A stretch of DNA of 64,000 nucleotides from Terracoccus sp. 273MFTsu3.1. GTDB taxonomy: Bacteria; Actinomycetota; Actinomycetes; Actinomycetales; Dermatophilaceae. Under the pieces are notes generated by a model, which worked only from the letters and a program-made list of their open reading frames with translations, was not told the origin of the DNA and did not search any database. Below are positions 47,010 to 61,285 of the stretch, in pieces (within the stretch, counting starts at the first letter, position 1; every line of letters begins with the position of its first letter). Both the position numbers and the translations under genes were made by a program. The stretch covers positions 682,001 to 746,000 of the forward strand of contig NZ_KB911821.1 in assembly GCF_000383675.1 (NCBI RefSeq). Direction: 5' to 3'.

Positions 47010-47631
47010 GGACTCCTCGACCCCCTCCCCTCGGACCGCGTCCGGCCCCTCCGACGACGAGAACGTCTGGCTCACGCCGGAGAGCGTGCGCGTCCTCGCC
47101 CACCCGCTCCGGTCGCGCCTGCTCGGGGCCCTGCGTCGCGGCGGCCCGGCGACCGCCACCGACCTCGCCACGCTCCTCGGCACCAACTCCGGCGCCACGA
47201 GCTACCACCTGCGCAAGCTCGAGTCGGTCGGGCTCGTCCACGACACCGAGGAGGGTGAGGGCAAGCGCCGGCTGTGGCGCGCGAGCTCGGAGTACCACTC
47301 CTGGCACCCGAGCGACTTCGAGGGCGACGAGGACTCCGAGACCGCCCTCAACTGGCTGACCCGCGACTACGCCCGCCACTTCAGCGAGCAGTACGACAAG
47401 TGGCTCGACGTCTCGACGACGTGGCCCACCGCCTGGCAGGACGCCTGCGGTTCGAGCGACGCCGCCGTGCTCGTCACCGCTGAGTCGCTCGAGGCGATGC
47501 GGGAGGAGATGTGGGACCTCATCGAGCGCTACCGCCGCGTCGGACAGGGCAACCCGCAGGCGCGACGCATCGCCGTCTACGCCTTCGCCTACCCGCTCGA
47601 CCTCGACCGACCCCCGACGACGAAGGAGTGA
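46999..47631 (+). CDS. ArsR/HTH_20-type transcriptional regulator
   Basis: 210 residues from ATG 46999. The winged helix (about 22-95) reads VRVLAHPLRSRLLGALRRGGP, split as VRVLAHPLRSRLL and GALRRGGP, then TDLATLLGTNSGATSYHLRKLE as the recognition helix region. The C-terminal half (about 100-210) is Trp- and charge-rich with no metal-binding Cys cluster, so a small hydrophobic ligand is more likely than a metal. It precedes an MFS exporter by five bases, and the large inverted repeat over its start implies autoregulation. Confidence 0.9.
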   Translation: MAAQDSSTPSPRTASGPSDDENVWLTPESVRVLAHPLRSRLLGALRRGGPATATDLATLLGTNSGATSYHLRKLESVGLVHDTEEGEGKRRLWRASSEYHSWHPSDFEGDEDSETALNWLTRDYARHFSEQYDKWLDVSTTWPTAWQDACGSSDAAVLVTAESLEAMREEMWDLIERYRRVGQGNPQARRIAVYAFAYPLDLDRPPTTKE

Positions 47632-47636
47632 GCCCG

Positions 47637-48953
47637 ATGAGCCCACGCGACACCCTGCTCTCCCCCACCGCGGCCCGCCGCGTCTTCCTCGCCCTGAGCT
47701 TCACCCGGTGGTTCCCGGTCGGGCTCGTCGTCGGCCTGCTCACCCTGTGGCAGCTCGAGCGCGGTCTCACCGTGGCGCAGGCGATGACGATCTCGTCGGC
47801 CGCGGGTCTGACGATCTTCGCGCTCGAGCTGCCCACGAGCGGCTTCGCGGACGCCTTCGGTCGTCGGCCGGTCTTCGTCGTCTCGGCCGTCGTCAACGTC
47901 GTCGCGAGCAGCATCCTGCTCGTGGCGCACTCCTTCTGGGCCTTCTTCGCGGCCGCCGTGCTCACCGGCATCTTCCGTGCCCTCGACTCCGGTCCCCTCG
48001 AGGCGTGGTACGTCGACACGGTGCACGCCACGACTCCCGGCGCCGACGTCGACGGTGCCCTCGCGGCCCAGGGCACCGTGCTCGGCGGAGCGATCGCCTC
48101 CGGGGCCCTCGTCTCCGGCGCCCTCGTCTGGTGGCACCCCTTCTCGGGCGCGTCGGCGCTCGTCCTCCCCGTGGCCGTCTTCGTCGCGCTCAACGTCGTG
48201 CACCTCGTCGCCGTCCTCGTCCTGCTGCGCGAGCCGCGCGGTGCCGAGCACCTCGACGCCTCGGGTGCCCGCCGTGCCCTCGCCTCCGCGAAGGAGGCTC
48301 CCGCCGTCGTGCGTGACGGCCTCGGCCTGCTGCGGAGCAACCGAGCGCTGCGCGGCATCGTCTGCGTCGAGGTCTTCTGGTCGGTGGCGATGATCGTCTT
48401 CGAGACGTTCCAGCCGATCCGCCTGGCCGAGCTCGTCGGGGGCGAGGAGCGCGCCGGCGCGATCATGGGCCCGGTGGCCGCCGCCGGGTGGGCCGTCTTC
48501 GCCCTCGGCGCGGCCCTCTCGGGTTGGTCGAGCCGACGCATCGGTGTCACCCGCACCGCGATAGCCGCACGCGTGCTCAACGGGCTCGGCGCGGTCGTCA
48601 TGGGGCTCGTCGCCGGGCCTGCCGCGCTCATCGCCGCCTACGGCGTGACGTACCTGCTGCACGGCGCTGCCGGTCCGGCCCACTCCGCCCTGCTCCACCG
48701 CGAGGCCCGGGCCCGCAACCGCGCCACGGTCCTCTCGATGAACTCGATGGTCGCCTCGGCCGCCTTCGGCATCGCGGCCCCGCTCCTGGGCCTGCTGGCC
48801 GAGCGCACCTCGACACAGCTGGCCATGGTGACCGCCGGAGCGGTCAGCATCCTCGGCGCATGGTTCTACCGGTACGCCCTGCGCGCCGAGAAGACGCGCA
48901 CCGCCGACACGGACGTGGTTCCCGAGCCCACGCTCCACGCAGCCACCGACTAG
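47637..48953 (+). CDS. Major facilitator superfamily transporter
   Basis: 438 residues with 12 membrane helices. The loop 2-3 motif GFADAFGRRPVFVVSA is a good match to the MFS motif A (GxxxDRxGRR). This arrangement, an ArsR-type regulator followed by an exporter, is typical of drug or toxic-compound efflux. The substrate cannot be read from the sequence. It ends just before the 22-base repeat array. Confidence 0.9.
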   Translation: MSPRDTLLSPTAARRVFLALSFTRWFPVGLVVGLLTLWQLERGLTVAQAMTISSAAGLTIFALELPTSGFADAFGRRPVFVVSAVVNVVASSILLVAHSFWAFFAAAVLTGIFRALDSGPLEAWYVDTVHATTPGADVDGALAAQGTVLGGAIASGALVSGALVWWHPFSGASALVLPVAVFVALNVVHLVAVLVLLREPRGAEHLDASGARRALASAKEAPAVVRDGLGLLRSNRALRGIVCVEVFWSVAMIVFETFQPIRLAELVGGEERAGAIMGPVAAAGWAVFALGAALSGWSSRRIGVTRTAIAARVLNGLGAVVMGLVAGPAALIAAYGVTYLLHGAAGPAHSALLHREARARNRATVLSMNSMVASAAFGIAAPLLGLLAERTSTQLAMVTAGAVSILGAWFYRYALRAEKTRTADTDVVPEPTLHAATD

Positions 48954-48971
48954 TCCGCCACCCACCCTCAC

Positions 48972-49173
48972 GTCGAGTGAGCGCCCAGTCACAGTCGAGT
49001 GAGCGCCCAGTCACAGTCGAGTGGCCCCGACGACACACCAGCCCCATGGGGCCAGTGACGGCGGGGCCACTCGACGGGACGTGTGGGACGGCGCGCTCAC
49101 TCGAGTGGGACCGGGCGCTCACTCGAGTGGGACGGGGCGCTCACTCGAGTGGGACGGGGCGCTCACTCGAGTG
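48972..49173. repeat. Array of CTCGAG palindromes at 22-base period with central inversion
   Basis: GTCGAGTG starts at 48972, 48994 and 49016, exactly 22 bases apart. The palindrome CACTCGAGTG starts at 49098, 49120, 49142 and 49164, again 22 apart and in the opposite orientation. Between them a 13-bp perfect inverted repeat (49016-49028 with 49063-49075) encloses a GCCCCATGGGGC palindrome. The array fills the gap between the convergent MFS and aldo/keto reductase genes. Confidence 0.9.
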
Positions 49174-49186
49174 GATCTCGGGGCCG

Positions 49187-50146
49187 TCAGGCGGTCGGGG
49201 TCGTGATCTGGTCGAGCTCGGCCAGGTCCTCGGCGGTCGGCTCCCACAGGCCGGCCCGGACGTTGTCGACGACCTGCTCGGGGCGCGTCGCCCCCGCGAT
49301 CACCGAGGCGACCGCGGGCTGGGCCGCGAGGCCGCCGATCGCGACGTCGATGGGGCGCAGACCGCGCTGGGCGGCATACGCCTCGAGGGCCTCGATCGTG
49401 TCCCAGTCGGCGCCGTCGAGGCGGTCGGCCATCCCGGCGAGGCGGGTGCCCTCCGGGGCCGGCTCGCCGCGGCGGTACTTTCCGGTGAGCAGGCCGGAGG
49501 CGAGCGGGAAGAACGGGAGCAGCCCGACTCCGACGTGCTCGCACGCGGGCACGAGCTCGTCCTCGACGTCACGCTCGAGCAGGGAGTACTCGTTCTGCGC
49601 CGAGACGAACCGGGAGGTGCCTGCGGCCCGCGCTGTCCAGTCGGCGTCGACGACCTGCCAGCCGGTGAAGTTGCTGCTGCCGAGATAGCGCACCTTGCCC
49701 TCGCGGACCAGCTCGTCGAGGGCCGCCAGCGTCTCGTCGATCGGGGTCTGCGGGTCGGGTCGGTGAAGCTGGTAGAGGTCGATCCAGTCGGTGCCGAGCC
49801 GTCGCAGGCTCGCTTCGACGGCCTTGCGGACGTAGCGGCGCGAGCCACGCACCCCCCAGTCGGGGCCGTTGGCACCCTGCATGTCCATGCCGAACTTCGT
49901 TGCCACCACGACGTTCTCGCGCTCAGATCCCAGCGCGAGGCCGAGCATCTCCTCGCTGGCACCCTGGCCGTAGATGTCGGCGGTGTCGAAGAGGGTGATG
50001 CCGCTGTCGAGTGCCTGGCGCACGACGGCGTTCGTGCCGTCCTGGTCGAGGCGTCGGCCGAAGTTGTTGCAGCCGACGCCGACGGTCGAGACGGTGAGCC
50101 CGCTGTCGCCGAGCTGCCGGTAGGTCATGTCAGGAGTCGCAGTCAC
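49187..50146 (-). CDS. Aldo/keto reductase
   Basis: 319 residues from a GTG start. Catalytic tetrad residues are visible: D and Y in FDTADIYGQG, K in VVATKFGM and H in DLYQLHRPD. The NADPH-binding C-terminal stretch AVASVIAGATRPEQVVDNV is intact. An (alpha/beta)8 barrel that reduces aldehydes or ketones; the general YghZ/KAT-beta-like group gives no substrate. It converges with the MFS gene and is followed by the pullulanase on the same strand further upstream. Confidence 0.92.
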   Translation of the reverse strand: MTATPDMTYRQLGDSGLTVSTVGVGCNNFGRRLDQDGTNAVVRQALDSGITLFDTADIYGQGASEEMLGLALGSERENVVVATKFGMDMQGANGPDWGVRGSRRYVRKAVEASLRRLGTDWIDLYQLHRPDPQTPIDETLAALDELVREGKVRYLGSSNFTGWQVVDADWTARAAGTSRFVSAQNEYSLLERDVEDELVPACEHVGVGLLPFFPLASGLLTGKYRRGEPAPEGTRLAGMADRLDGADWDTIEALEAYAAQRGLRPIDVAIGGLAAQPAVASVIAGATRPEQVVDNVRAGLWEPTAEDLAELDQITTPTA

Positions 50147-50248
50147 CCGTCCAACCTATGCCCGCGCCCGGCCGGTCGGCAGGTCCCGCACCCACGACGA
50201 GGGCCGGCCCCCGCGTGGCGGGGACCGGCCCTCGAGGAGGCTGCGCGC

Positions 50249-56044
<5,796 letters not shown>

Positions 56045-56144
56045 GCGCACTCCTTTGTGGGCTGGGTCGCTCACGCCCGTGTCTGGACGCTCGACCACCG
56101 GGGAGAACCTAGCGCCCGAATCGGACACCACGCCAGCCCTGGCC

Positions 56145-56158
56145 TGCAAAATCTTGCA
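56145..56158. promoter_or_regulatory. MalR-like operator upstream of the pullulanase gene
   Basis: TGCAA-AATC-TTGCA is a 14-base palindrome 100 bases before the pullulanase ATG; a related TTGCGGTTTCTTGCG follows at about 56174-56188. The TGCAA/TTGCA arms resemble maltose-regulator sites of actinobacteria. Assignment is by resemblance only. Confidence 0.45.
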
Positions 56159-56203
56159 CTCAGGCTCAGGATGTTGCGGTTTCTTGCGCCGAACGGCAAC
56201 CGT

Positions 56204-57298
56204 TCAGCCCACCGAGGCACCCGGGTGCGGCACGAGGGCGGCCACGGCCGCACGGAAGTCGGCGGCCCGCGTCACGGTCACGGGCCCCTCGGGCGCGACG
56301 ATCCCGTCGGGCCAGCCGGGGCCGCCGATGACGACCTCGAGCGGCCAGTCGATGACCTCCAGGTCGCGCCAGAACGGCTCGGCCTGCGGACGCGCGAGCG
56401 AGGCCCAGAGGAAGACCGCACGTGGTTGCGACTCACGCAGCGCCGACACGAGGGCGTCGGACGGCACGCGCGGGCCGAGGAAGAGGCTCGCCACCCCGTG
56501 GCGTGCGAGCTCCGCCTCGAGCGCGAGCAGTGGTAGGTGGTGCTGCTCGTCGTCGGCGCTGGCCAGCACGACCGGCAGACCCGCGACGTGGAGCCGGTTG
56601 GCCCGCACGACCGCGCGCAGCTCGGACTGGAGCAGCTCGCTCGTCAGGTGCTCGGACTGCACCCCGAGTCGCCCCTCCTCCCAGAGGTCACCGACGCGGC
56701 GCAGCGCCGGCGCGAAGACCTCCACCCAGGCCCTGCCGACGTCGCGGCGGCGCATGACCTGACGGTAGAGCAGCGCCATCGTGCGGGGGTCGAGTGCTCG
56801 GGCCGCGCCCACGATGGCCTCGACGAGGTCGGTCGCATCCTGCTCGGCGCCCTCCACCTCAGTCGCGGGTGCACCACCGACGGGGAGCCCGCCGGGCAGA
56901 CCGGTCCCGCCAGGCAGGCCGGTCCCGCCCCCCTTGCCCGAGCCCGCGAGCTCGCGATCCCCGTCGAGACGTTCGACGATCGCCCCGGCGTCCATCGCTA
57001 GCACCGAGTCGGCGGCGCTCTGCGCGGGCACACCCTGGGCGGTCAGGCGGGACATCAGGAGCACGCGCCGGATGTCGAGCTCGGTGTAGCGGCGGTGGTT
57101 GCCCCGGGTCCTCAGGCTCGGTCCGACGCCGTGGCGGCGGTCCCAGGACCGGAGCGTCGGGGCGGCGATGGCGAGCCGCTCGGACACGACTCCGACGGGC
57201 CAGCCCAGCTCGGGCGCCGACTCCCCCAGCTCGGGGTCGTCGGGCTCCGTCTGGCCAGGCTCCCTCGAGGCTGCCGGCTGCGGGTTCATGTCGATCAT
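56204..57298 (-). CDS. MerR-family regulator with cobalamin-binding domain (CarH/LitR-like)
   Basis: 364 residues from ATG 57298 (GTG 57301 and ATG 57289 are alternatives). The MerR helix-turn-helix (about 34-100) reads VSERLAIAAPTLRSWDRRHG; the wing is RGNHRRYTELDIRRV. After a Gly-rich linker comes a helical bundle (about 160-240, WEEGRLGVQSEHLTSELL) and a Rossmann-like B12-binding domain (about 240-360) with EQHHLPLLALEAEL, where the His after EQ is the expected lower cobalt ligand. CarH/LitR proteins use adenosylcobalamin to sense light. It is divergent from a WhiB gene. Confidence 0.85.
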   Translation of the reverse strand: MIDMNPQPAASREPGQTEPDDPELGESAPELGWPVGVVSERLAIAAPTLRSWDRRHGVGPSLRTRGNHRRYTELDIRRVLLMSRLTAQGVPAQSAADSVLAMDAGAIVERLDGDRELAGSGKGGGTGLPGGTGLPGGLPVGGAPATEVEGAEQDATDLVEAIVGAARALDPRTMALLYRQVMRRRDVGRAWVEVFAPALRRVGDLWEEGRLGVQSEHLTSELLQSELRAVVRANRLHVAGLPVVLASADDEQHHLPLLALEAELARHGVASLFLGPRVPSDALVSALRESQPRAVFLWASLARPQAEPFWRDLEVIDWPLEVVIGGPGWPDGIVAPEGPVTVTRAADFRAAVAALVPHPGASVG

Positions 57299-57390
57299 CA
57301 CCGTTTCACGTTGGTCACCCGCGTCGGGCGGAGCGGTCCGAGATTCCCGTCATGGACCGCTCCAGCGCCGATCGGGCTCCCCAGATCATA

Positions 57391-57424
57391 AACTTATGCA
57401 GACCTCTTGTGCAATGCATAAGTT
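57391..57424. promoter_or_regulatory. Inverted repeat between the CarH/LitR-like gene and whiB
   Basis: AACTTATGCA (57391-57400) and TGCATAAGTT (57415-57424) are exact reverse complements spaced by 14 bases, in an AT-rich patch. GTTCTGCGTA and GTTCTGCATC repeats follow at 57422 and 57433. It lies 51 bases before the WhiB ATG and is a strong candidate operator for the divergent MerR-type regulator. Confidence 0.65.
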
Positions 57425-57474
57425 CTGCGTAGGTTCTGCATCAGATCGCTCGACCGGACCCGACGGAGGAAGCC

Positions 57475-57756
57475 ATGACGATCACCCGCCTTCCGCGCCC
57501 CACCTACTCCTCGTACGAGTGGCAGGAGCAGGGTCGGTGCCGCACCAAGGCCGTCGAGCAGTTCTTCGCCGACGACCAGGAGCTCGACCAGCGCGAGCGC
57601 CGCGAGCAGACCGAGGCCGCCCGCATGGTGTGCGCCTCGTGTCCCGTCCGTGAGCGGTGCCTCGACCACGCGCTCCGGGTTCCCGAGACCTTCGGCATCT
57701 GGGGCGGCACGACGCCGACCGAGCGCGCCCAGATGCTCTGGGACGTCGCCGGCTGA
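57475..57756 (+). CDS. WhiB-family iron-sulfur regulator
   Basis: 93 residues. The four cluster Cys are C22, C53, C56 and C62, and the GIWGG turn (about 74-78) precedes a short C-terminal helix. Proteins of this family hold a [4Fe-4S] cluster and act with the principal sigma factor. The basic end of the DNA-binding helix is short (TERAQMLWDVAG), more like WhiB1/WhiB2-type length variation than WhiB7. It is divergent from a CarH/LitR-like regulator, which may control it in response to light or B12. Confidence 0.93.
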   Translation: MTITRLPRPTYSSYEWQEQGRCRTKAVEQFFADDQELDQRERREQTEAARMVCASCPVRERCLDHALRVPETFGIWGGTTPTERAQMLWDVAG

Positions 57757-57764
57757 CCGAGCCG

Positions 57765-58295
57765 TCAGCGCACGGCGAGGGCGATGACCTGCGCCATCGG
57801 CAGCCCGGCCAGTGCGGCCCCGTCGAGGAGCAGCTTGGCGCCGCGGAGACCCGCTCCGATGACGACCGGACCTGCTGCGACGACGGCTTCGTCGACGAGC
57901 ACCGGCCAGCCAGCCGGCAGTCCGACGGGGGTGATCCCACCCTGCTGCATCCCGGTCAGCTCCTGGGCCTTCGCCTGGTCGGCGAAGGAGATCTTGCGGG
58001 CCCCGAGGTGCTTGCGCACGACGCGGTTGATGTCGGCCCGGTCGGTCGCGAGCACCATGACGGCCGCGAGGGTCGTCCCCTCACCGCGCCGTGCCTCCAC
58101 GACGACACAGTTGGCAGACGCCTCGGGCGCGACGTCGTAGGCCTCGCAGAAGGCCGCCGTGTCGGCGAGCGTGGCGTCGATCGGCGCGACCCGGACCCCG
58201 GGCACGTGCTCGAGCGCTGCCGCGACGGGCGGGGCGAGCAGGTCGGGGCGCTCGGAGGCGGCCACCCACGTCAGGTTTCCTTCGGCGCTGGGCAT
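57765..58295 (-). CDS. YbaK/EbsC-type aminoacyl-tRNA deacylase-like protein
   Basis: 176 residues. The family segments are clear: SANCVVVEARRGEGTTLAAVMVLA with the conserved Lys region KHLGARKISFADQAKAQELTG split as KHLGARKISFA and QELTGMQQGGITPVGLP, and GAGLRGAKLLLDGAAL. YbaK-type proteins hydrolyse mischarged Cys-tRNA(Pro); some members act on other mischarged tRNAs. Cytosolic. It converges with the WhiB gene, with eight bases between the two stop codons. Confidence 0.88.
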   Translation of the reverse strand: MPSAEGNLTWVAASERPDLLAPPVAAALEHVPGVRVAPIDATLADTAAFCEAYDVAPEASANCVVVEARRGEGTTLAAVMVLATDRADINRVVRKHLGARKISFADQAKAQELTGMQQGGITPVGLPAGWPVLVDEAVVAAGPVVIGAGLRGAKLLLDGAALAGLPMAQVIALAVR

Positions 58296-58416
58296 GGCCC
58301 GAGCGTATGCCGCGGGCTCCCCCGACGCCCCGGGGGTCCGCAGGCCGTCATCCCCGTATGCCGTCAGCGCAGCGGGCGGCAGCCTCCGGAAGGTCGCCGC
58401 CGCGGCCCCGCCCGCC

Positions 58417-59466
58417 TCAGTGCGAGAGCTCGGCGACGACGGTGGCGGCGGGCACCGGTCGTGCCGACCTCCAGCCCGAACCGGCCCACAGGGCCAGCAG
58501 GTCCGAGCGCTCCGCCTGTGCCGACGCCCGCCGCAACGGCACCGTGAGGTGGTGGACCTCCGGGTAGGCGGCGGGGGCGTGGCCGTCGTGCCGACGCAGG
58601 AACTCGGTCTCGAGACCGCGGGCGAGGCGGCCCGAGTAGGCCCGGGTCACGGCGGTGCGCTCGTACGAGGGGTCGGCGAGCGCGCGGCGGTAGGCGAGGC
58701 CGGTCCCGGCCTCGGGAGTGAGCAGCAGCGCGGTCCCGACCTGGACGGCGTCGGCCCCGGCGGCTCGCACCTGCGCGGCTCGCTCGGGGGTCGAGATCCC
58801 GCCCGCGGCGACGATCGGCGCGTCCGTCTGCGACCGCACGGCGGCGACGAGGTCGAGCAGGTCGGAGGTCGACGGCTCCTTGGCCGGGTCTAGGGTGCCA
58901 CGGTGTCCGCCGCCCTCCGGTCCTTGGAGGCAGAGCCCGTCGACGCCGGCACCGAGGGCCGCCGCCGCCTCGTCGACGTCGGTGACCGTCGCGACGGTCT
59001 CGATGCCAGCACGGCGCAGCTCACCGAGAACTGCGGTGCTCGGCAGCCCGAAGGTGAAGGACACCAAGGGAACTCGCTCCCGCACGACGAGGTCGAGCTT
59101 GCGTTCCCAGTCGTCGTCGTCGCCGGGTCTCGGCTCACCGGGCTCGACGCCGACGGACCGCGCGTCGTCTCCGAGCGTCTCGCGGTAGGCGGCCACCGCG
59201 TCGGCGCGCTCGGCGCCGGTCAGCTCGCCCGGCCCGACGGCATACGCGTTCGCCTGGGCGGGCACGAAGAGGTTGACGCCGAAGGGGCGCGAGCTCGCGT
59301 CCCACACCTCGGCGATCGCCGACGCGAGCTGGGGTGCCGTGAGGTAGCCGGCAGCGAGGAAGCCCAGCCCGCCGGCCTCGCCGACAGCGGCGACGAGCTC
59401 GGGAGTCGTCGGGCCTCCCGCCATCGGGGCGCCGACGACACCGGTCTCCAGGGTTCGCAGCAGCAT
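58417..59466 (-). CDS. Nitronate monooxygenase-family flavoprotein
   Basis: 349 residues. TIM-barrel FMN enzyme: APMAGGPTTPELVAAVGEAGG at the start (split: APMAGGPTTP, ELVAAVGEAGG), GADAVQVGTALLLTPEAG for the FMN phosphate, and LCLQGPEGGGHRGT with the His proposed as the catalytic base in bacterial nitronate monooxygenases. It oxidises alkyl nitronates such as propionate 3-nitronate, detoxifying natural nitro compounds. It is 121 bases upstream of ybaK, and the gap carries two copies of the GTATGCCG octamer. Confidence 0.9.
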   Translation of the reverse strand: MLLRTLETGVVGAPMAGGPTTPELVAAVGEAGGLGFLAAGYLTAPQLASAIAEVWDASSRPFGVNLFVPAQANAYAVGPGELTGAERADAVAAYRETLGDDARSVGVEPGEPRPGDDDDWERKLDLVVRERVPLVSFTFGLPSTAVLGELRRAGIETVATVTDVDEAAAALGAGVDGLCLQGPEGGGHRGTLDPAKEPSTSDLLDLVAAVRSQTDAPIVAAGGISTPERAAQVRAAGADAVQVGTALLLTPEAGTGLAYRRALADPSYERTAVTRAYSGRLARGLETEFLRRHDGHAPAAYPEVHHLTVPLRRASAQAERSDLLALWAGSGWRSARPVPAATVVAELSH

Positions 59467-59537
59467 GCCCCGACGCTACTCCGCTCCCCCGCCCGGGGCA
59501 CCGGGCCGTGCGGCCGGCGTCGCGGGTGTGGGCGGGG

Positions 59538-61220
59538 TCACCGCGGTCGGACGACCCGCCCCTCGTCCCACACCGGCTCGGTCGACTCGTAGACGCGGCC
59601 GTCGGCACCGAAGACGAGGAAGCGGTCGAAGCCGCGCGCGAACCACCGGTCGTGGGTGACGGCCACGACCGTGCCCTCGAAGCGGTCGAGCCCCTCCTCG
59701 AGCGCCTCGGCCGACTGGAGGTCGAGGTTGTCGGTGGGCTCGTCGAGCAGCAGCATCGTCGCGCCCGAGAGCTCGAGCAGCAGGATCTGGAAGCGGGCCT
59801 GCTGGCCTCCTGACAGCGACTCGAACTTCTGCTCGCCCGAACGCGCCAGCTCGTAGCGGTCGAGGGCGCGGGCGGCCTGCTCGCGCGGGCGGCCCTCGCG
59901 GTGCTCGTCGCCCCGGTGCAGGATCTCGAGCAGCGTGCGCCCCATGAGCGAGGGGTGCTCGTGCGTCTGCGCGAACCATCCCGGACGCACCCGCGACCCC
60001 AGTCGCACGACGCCGGAGTGATCGACGGGGACCGGCCGCACGTCGCCGACGGGCTGGTGCTCGCGCTCGGGATCGGTGCCGCCGCACGCGAGCAGCCGCA
60101 GGAAGTGCGACTTGCCGGAGCCGTTGCTGCCGAGGATCGCGACGCGCTCGCCGTACCAGACCTCGAGGTCGAAGGGCTTCATCAGACCGGTCAGCTCGAG
60201 CCCCGTCGCGACGATGGCCCGCTTGGCCGTGCGGCCTCCCGTGAGGCGCATCTTGACCGACTGCGTCATCGGCGTCTCCTCGGGCGGCCCGGCCTGCTCG
60301 AACTTCGCGAGGCGGGTCTGCGCGGCCTGGTAGCGCGACGCCATGCCGTCGTTGAACTTGGCCTTGACCTTGAGCGTCTGCACGAGGGTCTTGAGCTTGA
60401 CGTGCTCCTCGTCCCAGCGGCGCCGCAGCTCCTCGAGGCGGTCGTTGCGGTCGGTGCGGGCCTGCGCGTACGTCGCGAAACGGCCCGGGTGCACCCAGAG
60501 GGTGGCGCCGGCGGCACCGGGCTCGAGCGTCGCGACGCGGGTCGCGACCCGGTCGAGCAGCTCGCGGTCGTGGCTGATGAAGAGCACCGTCTTGGGCGAT
60601 GCCACGAGCGCCTCCTCGAGCCAGCGCTTCGTCGGCACGTCGAGGTAGTTGTCCGGCTCGTCGAGGAGCAGCACCTCCTCGGGCCCGCGCAGCAGCGCCT
60701 CGAGCACGAGCCGCTTCTGCTCACCACCGGAGAGCGTCGTGACCGTGCGCCACTGCGCCTGCTCGTAGGGGATGCCGAGGGCCGCGACGGTGCACTGGTC
60801 CCAGAGCGTCTCCTGCTCGTAGCCGCCGGCCTCGCCCCACTCGACGAGCGCGTGGGCGTAGGCCATCTGGTCGTCCTCGGAGTCGCGCTCCATCATGAGC
60901 AGCTCGCTGCGGTCGATCTCCTCGGCGGCGGCGCGGATGCGGTCGGGGGCCACCGAGACGAGCAGGTCGCGCACCGTCGTGTCGTCGCGCACCTTGCCGA
61001 TGAACTGGCGCATGACGCCCAGTCCGCCCGAGCGCGTCACCGCTCCCTCGTGGGCCGCGATGTCGCCGGCGATGATCCGCGTCAGCGTCGTCTTCCCGGT
61101 GCCGTTGGGGCCGATGAGCGCGACCTTGGCGCCCTCCCCGACCCGCACGGAGACGTCGTTGAGCAGCGGCCTGCCGTCAGGCAGGCTGAACGAGACGGAG
61201 TTGACGTCGACATGGCCCAC
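59538..61220 (-). CDS. ABC-F family ATPase
   Basis: 560 residues from GTG 61220; the VGHVDVNSVSFSL opening matches the usual family N-terminus better than TTG 61229. Two nucleotide-binding domains: Walker A GPNGTGKTT and GSNGSGKSH, signatures TLSGGEQKR and SLSGGQQAR, Walker B LLLDEPDNYLD and LLLDEPTDNLD. A charged linker (about 240-300) is the ribosome-binding PtIM region. No membrane domain. ABC-F proteins act on stalled ribosomes or give antibiotic resistance by target protection; which applies is not clear. Confidence 0.93.
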   Translation of the reverse strand: MGHVDVNSVSFSLPDGRPLLNDVSVRVGEGAKVALIGPNGTGKTTLTRIIAGDIAAHEGAVTRSGGLGVMRQFIGKVRDDTTVRDLLVSVAPDRIRAAAEEIDRSELLMMERDSEDDQMAYAHALVEWGEAGGYEQETLWDQCTVAALGIPYEQAQWRTVTTLSGGEQKRLVLEALLRGPEEVLLLDEPDNYLDVPTKRWLEEALVASPKTVLFISHDRELLDRVATRVATLEPGAAGATLWVHPGRFATYAQARTDRNDRLEELRRRWDEEHVKLKTLVQTLKVKAKFNDGMASRYQAAQTRLAKFEQAGPPEETPMTQSVKMRLTGGRTAKRAIVATGLELTGLMKPFDLEVWYGERVAILGSNGSGKSHFLRLLACGGTDPEREHQPVGDVRPVPVDHSGVVRLGSRVRPGWFAQTHEHPSLMGRTLLEILHRGDEHREGRPREQAARALDRYELARSGEQKFESLSGGQQARFQILLLELSGATMLLLDEPTDNLDLQSAEALEEGLDRFEGTVVAVTHDRWFARGFDRFLVFGADGRVYESTEPVWDEGRVVRPR

Positions 61221-61285
61221 GAGGGTCAAGCCTGACGTATGCCGTGTGGCCGCGTCACCCGGTTAAGCATCCCAGCGCGCACGCG

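Noticed and set aside
48972-49173. CRISPR array
   Set aside because: The repeats are separated by a few bases rather than unique spacers, the cores are short palindromes, and no cas gene is present.
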